From contig JBKHXZ010000018.1 in the NCBI GenBank assembly GCA_046565785.1, positions 1 to 5,795 on the forward strand: a DNA stretch of 5,795 nucleotides. The letters are read 5' to 3'. Both the position numbers and the translations under genes were made by a program. The notes under the pieces are model-generated. The model searched no databases. It was not told where the DNA came from and saw nothing but the letters and a program-made list of their open reading frames with translations. Of this stretch, positions 1 to 5,668 are shown piece by piece. The DNA is from DATHWB01 sp046565785 (lineage in GTDB: Bacteria > Actinomycetota > Acidimicrobiia > Spongiisociales > ZC4RG35). Within the stretch, counting starts at the first letter, position 1; each line of letters starts with the position of its first letter.

Positions 1-1
1 T

Positions 2-220
2 TCGAAGGCGTGCGCCTCGTTTTTCGATGCGGTCGCTGACATGAAGGTGACGGTCCGGGCCGACGAAATGCTGGATAAGGCTGCGTCGCAGGCTGTGCGT
101 AGAGCGTCCGGGGATTCGTGGCGGTGGCATCGGGACTACTTCGGTGGGGACATTCTCACGGCCCTGTCGTTGGCGTTCCAAACCGAACTGTCGCCCGATC
201 CGCTCACTCAAATCTGGTAG
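2..220 (+). CDS. Terminase large subunit, C-terminal end (partial, 5' end outside window)
   Basis: An open frame enters from the left edge and stops at TAG 218-220, giving the last 72 residues of a protein. The large terminase is the ATPase/nuclease motor that packages phage DNA through the portal. The fragment lies beyond the ATPase and nuclease active sites. It has the usual end of HK97-type phage terminases: a helix rich in Asp, Ala and Arg (ADEMLDKAASQAVRRA, fragment residues 20-35), then an aromatic stretch (DSWRWHRDYFGGD, 38-50), then a hydrophobic helix (ILTALSLAFQ, 51-60) before a short tail. In relatives this region reads approximately D-x-W-x-W followed by DISPLVAxTLA. Position directly upstream of a portal gene supports the call. 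The catalytic part cannot be inspected. Confidence 0.8.
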   Translation, partial: SKACASFFDAVADMKVTVRADEMLDKAASQAVRRASGDSWRWHRDYFGGDILTALSLAFQTELSPDPLTQIW

Positions 221-230
221 GGGAGGCTCA

Positions 231-362
231 ATGTCAGACGTGTTGCAGGCGTTGGGTTTCGCCCTGATCACCGTCGGAATGTGGATATGGCTTGGTGATG
301 CGGCGGGGCTGATCACTGGCGGGATTGTGCTGCTGATCGCGGGTGAGGCGGTGGACCGATGA
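231..362 (+). CDS. Small hydrophobic membrane protein, 43 aa, unknown function
   Basis: ATG 231 follows a GGGGAGG ribosome binding site at 220-226, and the gene ends at TGA 360-362. The same frame is open further upstream to an ATG at 144, but that part overlaps the terminase and the binding site favours 231. The protein is almost entirely hydrophobic. Two likely membrane helices are seen at about residues 5-21 (LQALGFALITVGMWIWL) and 25-39 (AGLITGGIVLLIAGE), joined by a Gly-Asp turn, with acidic residues near the N-terminus. It overlaps the portal start by 4 nt (ATGA), so the two are probably translationally coupled. I do not recognise a named family. Possible roles include a membrane-associated assembly factor or a displaced lysis or exclusion protein, but none is shown by the sequence. 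Confidence 0.7.
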   Translation: MSDVLQALGFALITVGMWIWLGDAAGLITGGIVLLIAGEAVDR

Positions 363-1540
363 GCCTGCTCCGGGCAGCGTTCGAGCAGCGGCAAATCACC
401 GTCCCCTGGCAAGGGTTCCTTGTCGGCCCGTCACGGACGGACGGAAAGACAAAGGCCGGCGTGTCGGTGAACCTGGAAACGTCGCTCGGAGTTTCCGCAG
501 CATGGTCGTGTGCGACGCTGCTGGCGGATGTGGTGTCTTCGTTGCCGGTGGTGAATTATCGGCGGACGAAGGATGGGCGGGAACGGATGGAGGTTCCGGC
601 GAAGATCGTCACCCGCCCGTCCAGGATCTTCACCCGACGTGAGTTCCTGTTCCAGGCGATCGTGTGTGGGGCGTTCTGGGGGAACGTGTACGGACAGGTT
701 CTAGAACGGGATGACACGACAGCGGCCCGTGCGGGCATCCCGGCGACGGTGGAGCTCGCCACCCCGAATGTGATTCGGATTGATCAGCGGGGGCAGATGA
801 CCCTCCCCGAATATCACATCAATGGCACTCGAGTTCCGTTCGACGACATGATGCATTTGCGTCGGTATCCGCAGGTCGGATCGGTGGAGGGGATGGCCCC
901 GCTGAAACTGCATCGTGACTTGCTGGGTGTGGCGATCGCCGCTCAAGAGTATGCGGCCCGATGGTTCGGTGATGACGCCCACCCGGCTTCGCTGCTCATC
1001 AATGAGAGTGAGATCAACGAGGAGCAGGCGAAGGAAGCGAAGAAACGGTGGGTGGCTGCGGGCCGTTCGCGGGAGCCGCGCACCCTGGGGAACGGCTGGA
1101 AGTACCACCAGATCCAAGCGTCTCCCGCCGACTCGGAGTTGGCGGACACTTGGAATCGGATCGGCACGTCTGTGGCTCAGGTGTTCCGTGTGCCGCCCGA
1201 AATGATCGGTGTCGCCACATCCGGGTCGTCGGTGACGTATGCGAACCGTGAGCAACGGTCGATTGATTTTCTGACGTACACGGTGGAGCCGTGGCTGTCC
1301 ATGTTCGAGGACTGGTGGGATCAGATCCTGCCTGACGCCGAGTTCGCCAAGTTCAACCCTGACGCCCTCCTCCGGGTGGACACCCTCACCCGTTACCGGG
1401 TGCATGACATTGCTATCCGGATGGGCAAGAACTCGATCAACGAGATCCGACGGCTCGAAGACGAAGACCCGATCACTGACGGCGACGAGTACCTGTGGCC
1501 GCCGTACCGGGCCTTCCCGGTCCCGTCCGACCAGGAATAA
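359..1540 (+). CDS. Portal protein (HK97-type phage portal family)
   Basis: The 393-aa product matches the usual length of HK97-like portals, which form the twelve-subunit ring at one capsid vertex that serves as DNA gate, terminase docking site and head-tail joint. Family features appear in order: the N-terminal block TSLGVSAAWSCATLLADVVSSL (residues 41-62, broken as TSLGVSAAWS and CATLLADVVSSL), GNVYGQVLER (108-117), a beta-rich section with LATPNVIRI (133-141), the HLRRYPQVGSVEGMAPL segment (166-182), RIGTSVAQVFRVPPEMIGV (267-285), the YANREQRSIDFL helix (294-305) and the terminal KNSINEIRRLED (357-368), which corresponds to the conserved NExR motif. ATG 359 overlaps the preceding stop by 4 nt, and a GGTGAGG at 342-348 may help initiation. 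The gene sits between terminase and protease, as expected. Confidence 0.96.
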   Translation: MSLLRAAFEQRQITVPWQGFLVGPSRTDGKTKAGVSVNLETSLGVSAAWSCATLLADVVSSLPVVNYRRTKDGRERMEVPAKIVTRPSRIFTRREFLFQAIVCGAFWGNVYGQVLERDDTTAARAGIPATVELATPNVIRIDQRGQMTLPEYHINGTRVPFDDMMHLRRYPQVGSVEGMAPLKLHRDLLGVAIAAQEYAARWFGDDAHPASLLINESEINEEQAKEAKKRWVAAGRSREPRTLGNGWKYHQIQASPADSELADTWNRIGTSVAQVFRVPPEMIGVATSGSSVTYANREQRSIDFLTYTVEPWLSMFEDWWDQILPDAEFAKFNPDALLRVDTLTRYRVHDIAIRMGKNSINEIRRLEDEDPITDGDEYLWPPYRAFPVPSDQE

Positions 1541-1576
1541 ACCCCCTGTCGCGTCATGCGGCAACCCCGCGATTCC

Positions 1577-1582
1577 AAGGAG
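1577..1582 (+). promoter_or_regulatory. Ribosome binding site that sets the protease start
   Basis: AAGGAG lies 6 nt before ATG 1589. The same frame contains an earlier ATG at 1556, but no purine-rich site precedes that one, so the later start is preferred. This shortens the product by 11 residues. Confidence 0.8.
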
Positions 1583-1588
1583 CTTGGT

Positions 1589-2449
1589 ATGACCGCGCCT
1601 GAACAGTTCCGCAGCGAGTTCCCCGAAGGGGCGTTGGAGGTTCGCAGCCTCCCCGGTATTGCCGAAGCCCGCGCCGCCGACGACGACAGCCCGCCCCGTA
1701 TCGCCGGGCTCGGTTCGGTGTACGGGCAGCGGGTGACGCTCGGCTGGTGGTTCGAATGGGACGAGGAGGTCATGCCGGGCGCATGGTCCGCCACCATCTC
1801 CAAAGACGGGGCGGACATCCGGTCAATGTTCAACCACGACCCGAACCGTCTCCTCGGACGTACCACTGCCGGCACCCTCCGCCTGTCCGACACGGCTGAC
1901 GGGCTTCGTTACGAGGTTGATGTGAACCCGGACGACGCCAACGCCATGTCGGTGTGGGCGCAGGTGGAACGGGGCGACGTGTCCGGAGCGTCCGTCTGGT
2001 TCCGGGTGACGCGGGAGCAGTGGACCGAACCGACCGATGACAACGGCCTGGAACGTCCCCTCCGTCAGATCTTCGAAGCGGAACTGTTCGAGGTCGGCCC
2101 GGTTGTGTTCCCGGCATTCCCGACCACTACCGCCTCCGCTGCCCGCAGCCTCGACTCGATGCTGCGTGGTGCGGGGGTCACCAAGTCTTCTCGGCGAGCA
2201 CGTCTGACCGCCGATCTGCTGTCCGACCCGGACGGGATCGAGTCACGGATCGCCGAGATCCTCGCACGCCGTCCCGAACTTCGGGATCAGGTGTGCCAAA
2301 CCGCCCAGGCCGCCGCCGTCGCAGCTGATGACCCGGAACGGTCCGCCCCTGACGGGGACGCTGTTCCAGTCGAAAGCCCGCCGCGGTCGCACCTTCTGAC
2401 GGTTCGTCAACGACAAATTCTACTTAGAAAGGAGACGGCTCGTGTCTGA
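1589..2449 (+). CDS. Prohead maturation protease (HK97 gp4-like, peptidase family U35/S78)
   Basis: This 286-aa serine protease would act inside the prohead, cutting the N-terminal delta domain from capsid subunits and then digesting itself. The family's expected active-site regions are visible: His83 in FNHDPNRLLGRT (residues 81-92), Ser135 in RGDVSGASVWFRV (128-140), and the FEVGPVVFPAFP strand (167-178) containing Glu168. In homologues these read HD..xxLGR, GMSxGF and LxEVSxVxxPA. Ala134 and Val136-Trp137 are departures from the commonest serine motif but do not remove the serine. Residues from about 190 to 286 form an Arg-rich, Ala/Pro/Asp-rich extension beyond the protease domain, longer than the roughly 225-aa HK97 protein would need. 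Its last 8 nt overlap the capsid gene in another frame, so the two are probably coupled in translation. Confidence 0.92.
   Translation: MTAPEQFRSEFPEGALEVRSLPGIAEARAADDDSPPRIAGLGSVYGQRVTLGWWFEWDEEVMPGAWSATISKDGADIRSMFNHDPNRLLGRTTAGTLRLSDTADGLRYEVDVNPDDANAMSVWAQVERGDVSGASVWFRVTREQWTEPTDDNGLERPLRQIFEAELFEVGPVVFPAFPTTTASAARSLDSMLRGAGVTKSSRRARLTADLLSDPDGIESRIAEILARRPELRDQVCQTAQAAAVAADDPERSAPDGDAVPVESPPRSHLLTVRQRQILLRKETARV
2426..2434 (+). promoter_or_regulatory. Extended Shine-Dalgarno of the major capsid gene
   Basis: AGAAAGGAG ends 7 nt before GTG 2442. It pairs over nine bases with the CCUCCUUUCU 16S rRNA end typical of actinobacteria (and also of Firmicutes). It is the longest such match noticed in this window, and it fixes the GTG as the capsid start even though it lies inside the protease reading frame. 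Confidence 0.85.
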
Positions 2450-3641
2450 GCTTCTCAAGTCGCTTGTGGAGCGGCGCAACAAGACATGGAACGAAGCCAA
2501 GGCCCTGCTCGACACTGTTGAGAAGGCCGGCGGCGAGTTCACCGCCGAAGAGGACACTCAGTGGGCGCGGATGAACGAGGACCTGGAAACCCTCGACGCC
2601 CGCATCGCCGAGATCCGGAACGCCGAGGAACGGTCCAAGAAGATCGACGAGATCGCCGACCTTCGGAATGCTCCCACCCCGCTGTCCAATCAGCGGGCGA
2701 AGGACAACCAGATCCTTCGTGACATGATCTCCGGTGGCGGGAAACGGTCCTACGAGTTCGGCTCGGAACGCCGTGACCTGACGGTCGGTACTGCGTCGGC
2801 TGGTGGGAACACGGTTCCGACCGGGTTCTACGACACGCTCGTAGAGCACATGATCGAGAACTCTGCCATCCGGCAGACGAACGTGACCGTGCTCACCACC
2901 GCATCCGGTGTGGATCTGGAAGTCCCGAAGACGACTTCTCATCCGACCGCGGTGATCGTCGCCGAAGGCGGCGCGATCGGCGAGTCCGATCCGGTGTTCG
3001 GTCAGGTCACCCTTCAGGCCTACAAGTACGGGTTCATGACCCAGATCTCGAAGGAGCTGGAGCAGGACACCGGGGTGGACCTTGTGGGCTATCTGGCTCG
3101 TGAGGGTGCGCAGGCGCTCGCCAACGGGTCCGGCGCTCACTTCATCACCGGTACTGGTTCGGGCCAGCCGAACGGTGTTGTCACCGCCTCCACTCTCGGA
3201 GTGACTGGTGGTACGGGTGTGTCGGGTGCGTTCACCGCCGACAACCTGATCGACCTGTTCTACAGCGTGATCGCCCCGTACCGGCGTGCAGGAACCTGGC
3301 TGATGTCTTCGGCCGGTATCCGGGACGCCCGGAAGTTGAAGGGTTCGGACAACAACTACCTGTGGCAGCCCGGCCTTCAGGCCGACGATCCGGACCTGCT
3401 GTTGGGCCGTCCTGTCGTGGACGACACCAACATCGCGGACCCGGCTCTGTCGGCGAAGTCGGTGATCTTCGGTGACCTGTCCCGCTACTTCATCCGTGAC
3501 GTTGCGGGTGTCCGGGTGGAACGGTCCGAGGATTACGCGTTCAACACCGATCTGGTGTCGTGGCGGTTCCTGTTCCGTACGGACGGGGACCTGATCGACA
3601 CGACTGGTGCTGTGAAGCACTTTGTTGGTGCTGGAACCTGA
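2442..3641 (+). CDS. Major capsid protein (HK97 gp5 fold) with N-terminal delta domain
   Basis: This 399-aa protein is the shell subunit. Residues 1 to about 75 are charged and helical with coiled-coil character (LVERRNKTWNEAKALLD at 8-24 and DLETLDARIAEIRNAEE at 47-63). This matches the delta domain that acts as a built-in scaffold and is removed by the protease encoded just upstream; cleavage probably falls somewhere in residues 98-115, near basic KRS or ERRD, by analogy with HK97. The mature part shows family hallmarks: GGNTVPTGFYDTLVEHM (121-137), the LEVPKTTS strand and E-loop region (159-166), the ISKELEQD helix start (202-209) leading to the spine helix, GSGQPNGVV (239-247), and the late LLLGRPVVDD block (319-328). 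It starts with GTG and overlaps the protease by 8 nt. Whether it forms HK97-style Lys-Asn crosslinks cannot be told by eye. Confidence 0.96.
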   Translation: MSELLKSLVERRNKTWNEAKALLDTVEKAGGEFTAEEDTQWARMNEDLETLDARIAEIRNAEERSKKIDEIADLRNAPTPLSNQRAKDNQILRDMISGGGKRSYEFGSERRDLTVGTASAGGNTVPTGFYDTLVEHMIENSAIRQTNVTVLTTASGVDLEVPKTTSHPTAVIVAEGGAIGESDPVFGQVTLQAYKYGFMTQISKELEQDTGVDLVGYLAREGAQALANGSGAHFITGTGSGQPNGVVTASTLGVTGGTGVSGAFTADNLIDLFYSVIAPYRRAGTWLMSSAGIRDARKLKGSDNNYLWQPGLQADDPDLLLGRPVVDDTNIADPALSAKSVIFGDLSRYFIRDVAGVRVERSEDYAFNTDLVSWRFLFRTDGDLIDTTGAVKHFVGAGT

Positions 3642-3651
3642 TCCGACTGAC

Positions 3652-3679
3652 GGGGGAGGGGCCTTCGGGCCTCTCCCCC
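3652..3679 (+). terminator. UUCG-capped hairpin after the capsid gene (terminator, attenuator or mRNA-stabilising element)
   Basis: GGGGGAGGGGCC (3652-3663) and GGCCTCTCCCCC (3668-3679) form a 12-bp stem with one G-U wobble, closed by a TTCG loop at 3664-3667; C(UUCG)G is an exceptionally stable tetraloop. It begins 10 nt after the capsid stop and ends 23 nt before the next start. No T-run follows (next bases are CATCTATGTG), so a classical intrinsic terminator is not clear. Partial termination, or protection of the capsid message 3' end from exonucleases, would both fit a gene needed in hundreds of copies. Confidence 0.7.
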
Positions 3680-3702
3680 CATCTATGTGAAAGGGGTGCC
3701 TG

Positions 3703-4047
3703 ATGGCATTCAGTGACCCTCGCACGGTGGTCGCTTCCGCCGCCCGTACTGCTTCCGGCAATTCCGGGTCGGTGGGGGTGTTCGATGCAGGCCAAAACGT
3801 GAGTCTGCTGGTTGATGTGACGGCTGTGTCGGGCACGTCCCCCACCCTGGATTTGTCAGTCGAATGGTCTCACGACGACGGCACCACGTGGGCGGCTGGG
3901 GAGACGGCCGACACGTTCGCGCAGATCACCGCCACGAAAACAACAGTCAAGTCTTTCACGGTGAAGGCCCCGCACTATCGGATCGTGTGGACGGTTGGCG
4001 GGACCACCCCGTCGTTCACCTTCTCCGTTTCGCAGTTCACGACATGA
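3703..4047 (+). CDS. Beta-rich 114-aa structural protein, possible capsid decoration protein
   Basis: ATG 3703 is preceded by AAAGGGG at 3690-3696. The protein is rich in Thr, Ser and Val, has no Cys or membrane segment, and consists of alternating beta-strand-like stretches: VSLLVDVTAVSG (residues 33-44), TLDLSVEWSHDDGTTW (48-63), TVKSFTVKAPHYRIVWTVGG (81-100) and FTFSVSQF (105-112). A beta-sandwich is likely. Proteins of this style (SGTSPTLD, SFTV, YRIVWTVGG, SFTFSV) recur in actinophage structural operons just after the capsid gene, usually annotated as hypothetical. Position beside the capsid gene and predicted fold suggest a decoration or head-fibre-like protein on the shell, but that role is inference. 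The next gene's possible upstream ATG (4044) overlaps its stop. Confidence 0.8.
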   Translation: MAFSDPRTVVASAARTASGNSGSVGVFDAGQNVSLLVDVTAVSGTSPTLDLSVEWSHDDGTTWAAGETADTFAQITATKTTVKSFTVKAPHYRIVWTVGGTTPSFTFSVSQFTT

Positions 4048-4052
4048 AGGAG
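4047..4052 (+). promoter_or_regulatory. Ribosome binding site that sets the 55-aa gene start
   Basis: AAGGAG, 6 nt before ATG 4059, shares its first base with the preceding stop codon (4045-4047). An in-frame ATG at 4044 precedes it and overlaps that stop, but using it would place the binding site inside the gene, so 4059 is chosen. Confidence 0.75.
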
Positions 4053-4058
4053 AACCAC

Positions 4059-4226
4059 ATGAAAGTCAAGGTTCTACAGCAGATCACCGGAACGAGGGAC
4101 GGGAAGCGTTGGCCTCCCGTCGGGGAGACGATGGAGCTTCCTCCGGCTGAGGCTGAGGCGTATGTGGCTCAGCGGTTCGTGGAGGCTGTCGCCGAACAGA
4201 AGAAGCCGTCGAAGAAGGCTGACTGA
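4059..4226 (+). CDS. Small connector-region phage protein, 55 aa
   Basis: The product begins MKVKVLQQITGTRDG, continues with WPPVGETMELPPAEAEAYVAQR (residues 18-39, given as WPPVGETMEL and PPAEAEAYVAQR) and ends in a basic tail, KKPSKKAD. The pattern of a short N-terminal strand, a G-x-R-x-G-x-x-W-P turn, a G-E-T-x-x-L-P loop and an Ala-rich helix with Glu is a recurrent small protein between capsid and adaptor genes in many siphoviruses, where it is normally annotated hypothetical. Its exact function is unknown to me; a role in head-tail joining is inferred only from position. The TGA stop shares one base with the next ATG (TGATG), so re-initiation into the adaptor gene is likely. Confidence 0.8.
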   Translation: MKVKVLQQITGTRDGKRWPPVGETMELPPAEAEAYVAQRFVEAVAEQKKPSKKAD

Positions 4227-5140
4227 TGGGCCAGGAAGCGGGCCGCATCACGACCCTACTTCGGGACGCTGGCCCGTATTCCCTCGTCCACACATGGTAT
4301 GTGGACGGCACCGCTACCGACGTGGGGGTGGTCACGGTCGGGATCACCGACGGGAACGGTGACACGGTAGTCGCGGCAGGTACGGCGACGACCAACAACC
4401 TGGACGGCACCTACACGTACACGCTTGCGAACCGGTCCGACGTGGGCGTGCTCTATGTGACGTGGACCCGGACAGATACTTCGGCGTCGTTGACCCGGCG
4501 GGTCGAGGTGGTCGGCAATCGGCTTTTCACCGAAGCGCAGGCGCGGACGTTCACGATCACCGGACTTCAGACCCCGCTGTCGTCGGCGTCGGAGTATCCG
4601 GATTCTGTGTTGAACGAGTGGCACGACCGGATTGTCGAACGGTTCGAGTCGAAGGCGCATCACTCGTTTATTCGCCGGTATTGCCGGATCGAGCTCGCAG
4701 GTAACGGGGCGTTCCGGCTGCCCCTATATGAGGGGCAGCCCCGCACGTCGGTAGGGGACGAATCGGGAGGGAAGGGTAGGTGGCGTCCCCGGAAACTGCT
4801 GTCGGTCGCTGTCGGCGGTGTTTCGGTGGATGTCGCGAACGTGAAACTTGACCATGCGGAACTTGTCCGCACTGACGGTACATGGGATTGGGCGACCATC
4901 TCTGACCCGTTCAACGTGGTCATCGAATATGAGTACGGCGACAACCCAGTAACAGAAGACGCTTCGCTGGCCGGTTTGCGGATGCTTCTTGCTAACGCCA
5001 TCCCTACCGATATCCCGCAAGGTGTCGTGTCCTGGTCGAACGAAGACGGGTCATTCCAAAGGGACTCGTCCGGATGGGCGTACCCGGTTGCCGTCTATGA
5101 GTTCTTGAAGAGCGAAACACGGAAGGTTCCGATCTGGTGA
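4226..5140 (+). CDS. Head-tail adaptor/connector with N-terminal Ig-like domain
   Basis: The 304-aa product has two parts. Residues about 15-97 look like an immunoglobulin-type beta-sandwich: YSLVHTWYVDGTATD (18-32), VVTVGITDGNGDTVVAAGTA (35-54), DGTYTYTLANRSDVG (60-74) and VLYVTWTRTD (75-84). Residues about 98-304 resemble the connector that docks beneath the portal ring: helices at 102-110 and 124-150, a beta section, then DASLAGLRMLLANAIP (245-260), a WSNEDGSFQRDSSG motif (270-283) and a final helix PVAVYEFLKS (287-296). The S-x-E-D-G-x-F motif and a closing short helix are typical of actinophage connectors of the HK97 gp6 type. HK97 gp6 itself is only about 110 aa, so the extra length comes from the Ig-like domain and an enlarged middle. 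A weak GAAGAAGG site lies at 4211-4218. Confidence 0.82.
   Translation: MGQEAGRITTLLRDAGPYSLVHTWYVDGTATDVGVVTVGITDGNGDTVVAAGTATTNNLDGTYTYTLANRSDVGVLYVTWTRTDTSASLTRRVEVVGNRLFTEAQARTFTITGLQTPLSSASEYPDSVLNEWHDRIVERFESKAHHSFIRRYCRIELAGNGAFRLPLYEGQPRTSVGDESGGKGRWRPRKLLSVAVGGVSVDVANVKLDHAELVRTDGTWDWATISDPFNVVIEYEYGDNPVTEDASLAGLRMLLANAIPTDIPQGVVSWSNEDGSFQRDSSGWAYPVAVYEFLKSETRKVPIW
4716..4740 (+). repeat. Perfect inverted repeat inside the adaptor gene
   Basis: GGCTGCCCCT (4716-4725) and AGGGGCAGCC (4731-4740) are exact reverse complements separated by five bases (ATATG). The 10-bp, mostly G-C stem would form a stable hairpin in mRNA. It lies in codons for residues 164-172 (RLPLYEGQP) of the adaptor. 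It may be only a by-product of codon choice; no T-run follows. Confidence 0.6.
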
Positions 5141-5613
5141 GCTCCTGGACTGCTCCCGAGTTCATGGACGAGCTTGCCACCGCTGTTGCAGCACGCTCCG
5201 GCATCACTGCCCTCACCCCGAAGGTTCGAGTGTTGACGTATTGGCCTTCGGCGGATGAGTCGATCACCGACGCCCTGATCTTGTATGCGGCGGAAGACAC
5301 CGCCGAGCACACGGTGATGAACCCGTCCACCAAACCGCAGGATGAGGAAGTCAACGTCGAGGGGGAGATCCGGGTTGCCCGTGCCGGCGCTGGATCAACG
5401 GTGGCGAAGGCGTGTCGGGATCGGGCGATGACGATCCTGAACGAGTTGGACGCCCAGTTGCGGACGGCTCCTCCGGCGGTCGGTCAGCAGACCCTTCGGG
5501 CTCGGCTGGCGGGCAGGCGCATGGACCAGTTCCCGTCCGAGTCCGGTAACGCTCCGGTCCGGGTGTGTCTCGTGAACTTCACGATCTCATACCGGGCCCG
5601 CACCACTACCTGA
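5137..5613 (+). CDS. Probable tail terminator (tail completion) protein
   Basis: The 158-aa product is of the length usual for siphovirus tail terminators, which cap the tail tube and bind the head connector. The pattern fits: an N-terminal helix (PEFMDELATAVAAR, residues 7-20), a strand KVRVLTYWP (29-37), a strand pair DALILYAAED (45-54) and EVNVEGEIRVAR (71-82), a long helix TVAKACRDRAMTILNELDAQL (88-108, split as TVAKACRDRAM and TILNELDAQL), and a closing strand VRVCLVNFTISYRAR (141-155). The hydrophobic ending before Y-x-A-R is common in this class. It starts at GTG 5137, overlapping the previous stop by 4 nt (GTGA), with GGAAGG at 5121-5126 ten bases upstream; ATG 5164 is an alternative start. 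A head-stopper or other neck protein remains possible, since the family is recognised only by outline and position. Confidence 0.65.
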   Translation: MSSWTAPEFMDELATAVAARSGITALTPKVRVLTYWPSADESITDALILYAAEDTAEHTVMNPSTKPQDEEVNVEGEIRVARAGAGSTVAKACRDRAMTILNELDAQLRTAPPAVGQQTLRARLAGRRMDQFPSESGNAPVRVCLVNFTISYRARTTT

Positions 5614-5632
5614 GTTCAACCACTGATCGAAA

Positions 5633-5646
5633 GCGCGGTAACGCGC
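5633..5646 (+). other. Short GNRA-loop hairpin upstream of the tail tube gene
   Basis: GCGCG (5633-5637) and CGCGC (5642-5646) pair perfectly around a GTAA loop, which is of the stable GNRA class. It lies in the 55-nt gap between the probable tail terminator and tail tube genes, ending 8 nt before the tail tube ribosome binding site. The stem is only 5 bp and no T-run follows, so a terminator is unlikely; 5' end protection or initiation control are possibilities. Confidence 0.4.
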
Positions 5647-5668
5647 GCCCACGCAAAGGAGCATCCCA

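Noticed and set aside
701..1564. Long - strand open frame opposite the portal gene
   Set aside because: It mirrors the portal codons and its translation is Arg/His/Pro-rich without motifs; it also crosses the portal-protease junction, as an accidental frame would.
1556..1588. Upstream ATG extending the protease by 11 residues
   Set aside because: No ribosome binding site precedes it, whereas AAGGAG is well placed for ATG 1589.
3193..3206. Small inverted repeat CACTCTCGGAGTG in the capsid gene
   Set aside because: Five-base arms with a three-base loop inside strongly conserved coding sequence; expected by chance.
2424..3845. Very long open frame (about 473 codons) on the - strand opposite the capsid gene
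   Set aside because: The + strand here encodes a clear HK97-fold capsid protein. The antisense product is rich in Arg, Val, Gly and Pro, has no recognisable domain, and is explained by GC-rich codon usage that keeps stops out of the opposite frame.
4635..4650. Short palindrome TCGAACGGTTCGA in the adaptor gene
   Set aside because: Six-base arms made of common codons in a GC-rich gene; no second copy noticed nearby and no operator-like placement.
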